Of a stretch of 7,522 bases of DNA, positions 6,031-7,522 are shown one piece after another (positions within the stretch are counted from its first letter, which is position 1; each line of letters starts with the position of its first letter). The stretch comes from Betaproteobacteria bacterium UBA6904 (lineage in GTDB: Bacteria; Pseudomonadota; Gammaproteobacteria; Burkholderiales; SG8-39). The stretch lies in contig DKBI01000215.1 of the NCBI GenBank assembly GCA_002451175.1, positions 1,751 through 9,272 on the forward strand. Reading direction: 5' to 3'. The notes below the pieces were generated by a model that did not search any database, had not been told where the DNA came from, and saw only the letters and a program-made list of their open reading frames with translations. The translations under genes and the position numbers were made by a program.

Positions 6031-6053
6031 TGCGCCCTGCGGCCGATACGACA

Positions 6054-6671
6054 TTGATCCAGGTCTACTCTCTCGAAGGCTTGACACCGGTGGTGCACCC
6101 GTCGTGCTACGTGCACCCGAGTGCCGTGCTCATCGGCGACGTCATCGTCGGGGCGGGGGTGTACATCGGCCCGGCCGCCTGCCTGCGGGGCGATTTCGGG
6201 CGCATCGTGATCGGCGAGGGCGCCAACATCCAGGACACTTGCGTGCTGCACGCGTTTCCCGACCGCGACCTCGTCGTCGAGGCGGACGGGCACATCGGCC
6301 ACGGCGCGATCCTCCACGGCTGCGTCGTGCGGCGCGACGCGCTCGTCGGCATCAACGCGGTCGTCAACGACAACGCCGAGGTCGGCGAGTCGGCGATCGT
6401 CGCCGCGATGGCGTTCGTGAAGGCGGATTTCGTCGTGCCGCCGCGCACGCTCGTGGCGGGAATCCCGGCGCGCATCGTGCGCCCGCTGAAGGACGACGAG
6501 CTGGCCTGGAAGGGCGACGCCACGCGCCAGTACCAGGAGCTTGCGCGGCGCAGCCTGGCGGGCATGCGCGCGACGGCGCCGCTCACGGAGATCGAGCCCG
6601 GCCGCGGGCGCTTCGCGGCGGGCGACGTAATGCCGCTCACGGAGATGCGCCGACGCAAGGGCAAGCCATGA
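6054..6671 (+). CDS. paaY: Phenylacetate degradation thioesterase PaaY (gamma-carbonic anhydrase family)
   Basis: PaaY is a left-handed beta-helix hexapeptide-repeat hydrolase of the gamma-carbonic-anhydrase family. It hydrolyses reactive ring-derived CoA thioesters of the phenylacetate epoxide pathway, complementing PaaI. The frame is open far upstream only because of GC bias. The family begins [16 protein letters not shown], which places the start at TTG 6054, giving 205 residues; no in-frame ATG or GTG is suitably placed. Hexapeptide repeats run from about residue 18 to 140 ([20 protein letters not shown]). The metal ligands are likely His66 in CVLHAF, and His83 and His88 in [11 protein letters not shown]. 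The C-terminal helix and tail ([13 protein letters not shown], then [10 protein letters not shown]) are the extension that separates PaaY from shorter YrdA-like members. The stop overlaps the ATG of a 27-residue ORF. CaiE, a close relative, is the main alternative. Confidence 0.92.
   Translation: MIQVYSLEGLTPVVHPSCYVHPSAVLIGDVIVGAGVYIGPAACLRGDFGRIVIGEGANIQDTCVLHAFPDRDLVVEADGHIGHGAILHGCVVRRDALVGINAVVNDNAEVGESAIVAAMAFVKADFVVPPRTLVAGIPARIVRPLKDDELAWKGDATRQYQELARRSLAGMRATAPLTEIEPGRGRFAAGDVMPLTEMRRRKGKP
6657..6661 (+). promoter_or_regulatory. Shine-Dalgarno of the 27-residue ORF
   Basis: AAGGG lies six bases before the ATG at 6668, within the final codons of paaY. It is one of the reasons for considering the short ORF at 6668-6751 translated. 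Confidence 0.4.
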
Positions 6672-6751
6672 GCAAGGCGGCGCTCAACGGCGCGTATGCG
6701 CGGGTCGCCGCGACCGACGAAATTCTTCAAACCCTCCCGGAGTCCTCATGA
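6668..6751 (+). CDS. Possible 27-residue small protein, coupled on both sides
   Basis: I do not recognise this product. It begins [18 protein letters not shown] and ends ILQTLPESS. It has no membrane helix and no cysteine. Its ATG overlaps the paaY TGA (ATGA at 6668-6671), its TGA overlaps the ATG of the enoyl-CoA hydratase (ATGA at 6748-6751), and AAGGG stands six bases before its start. The first 17 codons use G/C third positions like the neighbours; the last ten are more AT-rich, which may simply be the spacer before the hydratase. It could be a real small protein, a leader peptide coupling paaY and hydratase translation, the remnant of a lost gene, or a coincidental open frame. Confidence 0.35.
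   Translation: MSKAALNGAYARVAATDEILQTLPESS
6739..6742 (+). promoter_or_regulatory. Ribosome binding site of the enoyl-CoA hydratase gene
   Basis: GGAG with a five-base spacer before the ATG at 6748. It supports that start and gives the hydratase independent initiation even if the short upstream ORF is not translated. Confidence 0.6.
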
Positions 6752-7522
6752 GCTACGAATTCATCACCACCGAAACCCAGGGCCGCGTGGCCCTCGTGCG
6801 CCTGAACCGGCCGAAGCAGATGAACGCCCTCAACCCGCGGCTGATGCAGGAACTCGGCGAGGCGCTGCTCGGCTTCGATGCCGACGACGGCGTCGGCGCG
6901 ATCGTCATCACCGGCAACGAAAAGGCGTTCGCTGCCGGCGCCGATATCGCGGCGATGAAGGACTGGGATTTTCTCGAGGTCTACAAGTCGGACTACATCA
7001 CGCGCGACTGGGAGCACATCCGCCGCGTGCGAAAGCCGGTGATTGCGGCGGTGGCCGGGTTTGCGCTGGGCGGCGGCTGCGAGCTGGCGATGATGTGCGA
7101 CATCATCATCGCGGCCGACTCGGCGAAGTTCGGGCAGCCGGAAATCAACCTCGGCATCTTCCCGGGGGCGGGCGGCACGCAGCGCCTGCCGCGCGCCGTG
7201 GGCAAGGCGAAGGCCATGGACCTGATTCTCACCGCGCGCATGATGGACGCGGCGGAGGCCGAGCGCGCCGGGCTCGTGTCGCGCGTGGTGCCCGCGGACA
7301 AGCTGCTGGAGGAGACGATGGCGGTCGCCGCGAAAGTCGCGAGCTATTCCATCCCCGTGCTGATGATGGCGAAGGAGTCCGTCAACCGCGCCTACGAGAC
7401 GACGCTCTCCGAGGGCGTGCATTTCGAGCGCCGCATGTTCCACGCTGCGTTCGCCCTCGCCGACCAGAAGGAGGGCATGGCGGCGTTCGTGCAGAAGCGC
7501 AAGCCGGATTTCAAGCACCGCT
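6748..7522 (+). CDS. Enoyl-CoA hydratase (crotonase family), PaaF/EchA-like, stop codon cut by the window edge
   Basis: Adds water across the 2,3 double bond of trans-enoyl-CoA to give the 3-hydroxyacyl-CoA, in the lower phenylacetate pathway or general beta-oxidation. All 258 codons are visible; base 7522 is a T, presumably the first base of the stop, after the family-typical ending KRKPDFKHR. Crotonase features are complete. The CoA/oxyanion segment [10 protein letters not shown] is at 61-70, [15 protein letters not shown] at 104-118 carries catalytic Glu112, and [19 protein letters not shown] at 129-147 carries catalytic Glu132. Both glutamates are the pair needed for hydration (Glu144 and Glu164 in rat mitochondrial hydratase), so this is a hydratase rather than an isomerase with only one. 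The ATG overlaps the stop of the 27-residue ORF. PaaF is plausible from the paaY operon context, but generic EchA cannot be excluded, so no symbol is given. Confidence 0.93.
   Translation, partial: MSYEFITTETQGRVALVRLNRPKQMNALNPRLMQELGEALLGFDADDGVGAIVITGNEKAFAAGADIAAMKDWDFLEVYKSDYITRDWEHIRRVRKPVIAAVAGFALGGGCELAMMCDIIIAADSAKFGQPEINLGIFPGAGGTQRLPRAVGKAKAMDLILTARMMDAAEAERAGLVSRVVPADKLLEETMAVAAKVASYSIPVLMMAKESVNRAYETTLSEGVHFERRMFHAAFALADQKEGMAAFVQKRKPDFKHR

Noticed and set aside
4638..6053. Very long plus-strand open frame running upstream of paaY, antisense to the sensor gene
   Set aside because: Its translation is Arg/Ala/Gln-rich and featureless, with none of the PAS or membrane logic seen on the other strand. 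In DNA this GC-rich, stop codons are rare in antisense frames. Only the paaY part, from TTG 6054, matches a family.
1..7522. CRISPR array, insertion sequence, tRNA or toxin-antitoxin pair
   Set aside because: I saw no regularly spaced direct repeats, terminal inverted repeats with a transposase, tRNA cloverleaf, or pair of small adjacent toxin/antitoxin-like ORFs. The only candidate small ORF is the 27-codon one at 6668-6751.

Overview
The window is about 7.5 kb of very GC-rich, densely packed bacterial DNA. Third codon positions are almost always G or C, intergenic gaps are at most about 105 bases, and several neighbouring genes share ATGA stop/start overlaps. The closest resemblance I recognise, from memory of the PaaK, PaaI, PaaY and FadH families, is to a betaproteobacterium (Burkholderiales/Rhodocyclales-like). 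That placement is an inference from protein character and gene content; there is no rRNA or other marker in the window.

Layout. At the left edge (1-476, minus) lies the N-terminal quarter of a FadH-type 2,4-dienoyl-CoA reductase. It is divergent from a rhomboid intramembrane protease (557-1174, plus). Convergent with the rhomboid gene is a two-gene minus-strand unit: a short Ada-type gene (AraC-like helix-turn-helix plus O6-alkylguanine-DNA alkyltransferase, 2044-2856), coupled through an ATGA overlap to an EamA/DMT-family transporter (1193-2047). The right half is acyl-CoA and phenylacetate catabolism. A minus-strand operon reads membrane PAS sensor-like protein (4662-5948), PaaI thioesterase (4231-4659), PaaK phenylacetate-CoA ligase (2948-4234). 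Divergent from it is a plus-strand operon: PaaY gamma-carbonic-anhydrase-like thioesterase (6054-6671, TTG start), a possible 27-residue ORF (6668-6751), and an enoyl-CoA hydratase (6748 to the window edge, apparently lacking only the last two bases of its stop codon).

How the genes fit together. PaaK activates phenylacetate to phenylacetyl-CoA. PaaI and PaaY are hydrolases that rescue CoA from dead-end or reactive intermediates of the epoxide pathway. The enoyl-CoA hydratase serves the beta-oxidation-like lower pathway or general beta-oxidation, and FadH removes double bonds of unsaturated acyl-CoAs. The ring-epoxidase genes (paaABCDE) and ring-cleavage gene (paaZ) are not in the window, nor is a recognisable PaaX or PaaR repressor.

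The most interesting items are: a sensor protein with no visible output domain leading the paaI-paaK operon; a tiny ORF joined by ATGA overlaps on both sides between paaY and the hydratase; three genes whose -10-like element lies 6-7 bases before the ATG, suggesting leaderless mRNAs; and a short dyad repeated in two divergent promoter regions. No RNA gene, CRISPR array, insertion sequence or gene-free stretch over 300 bases was seen.
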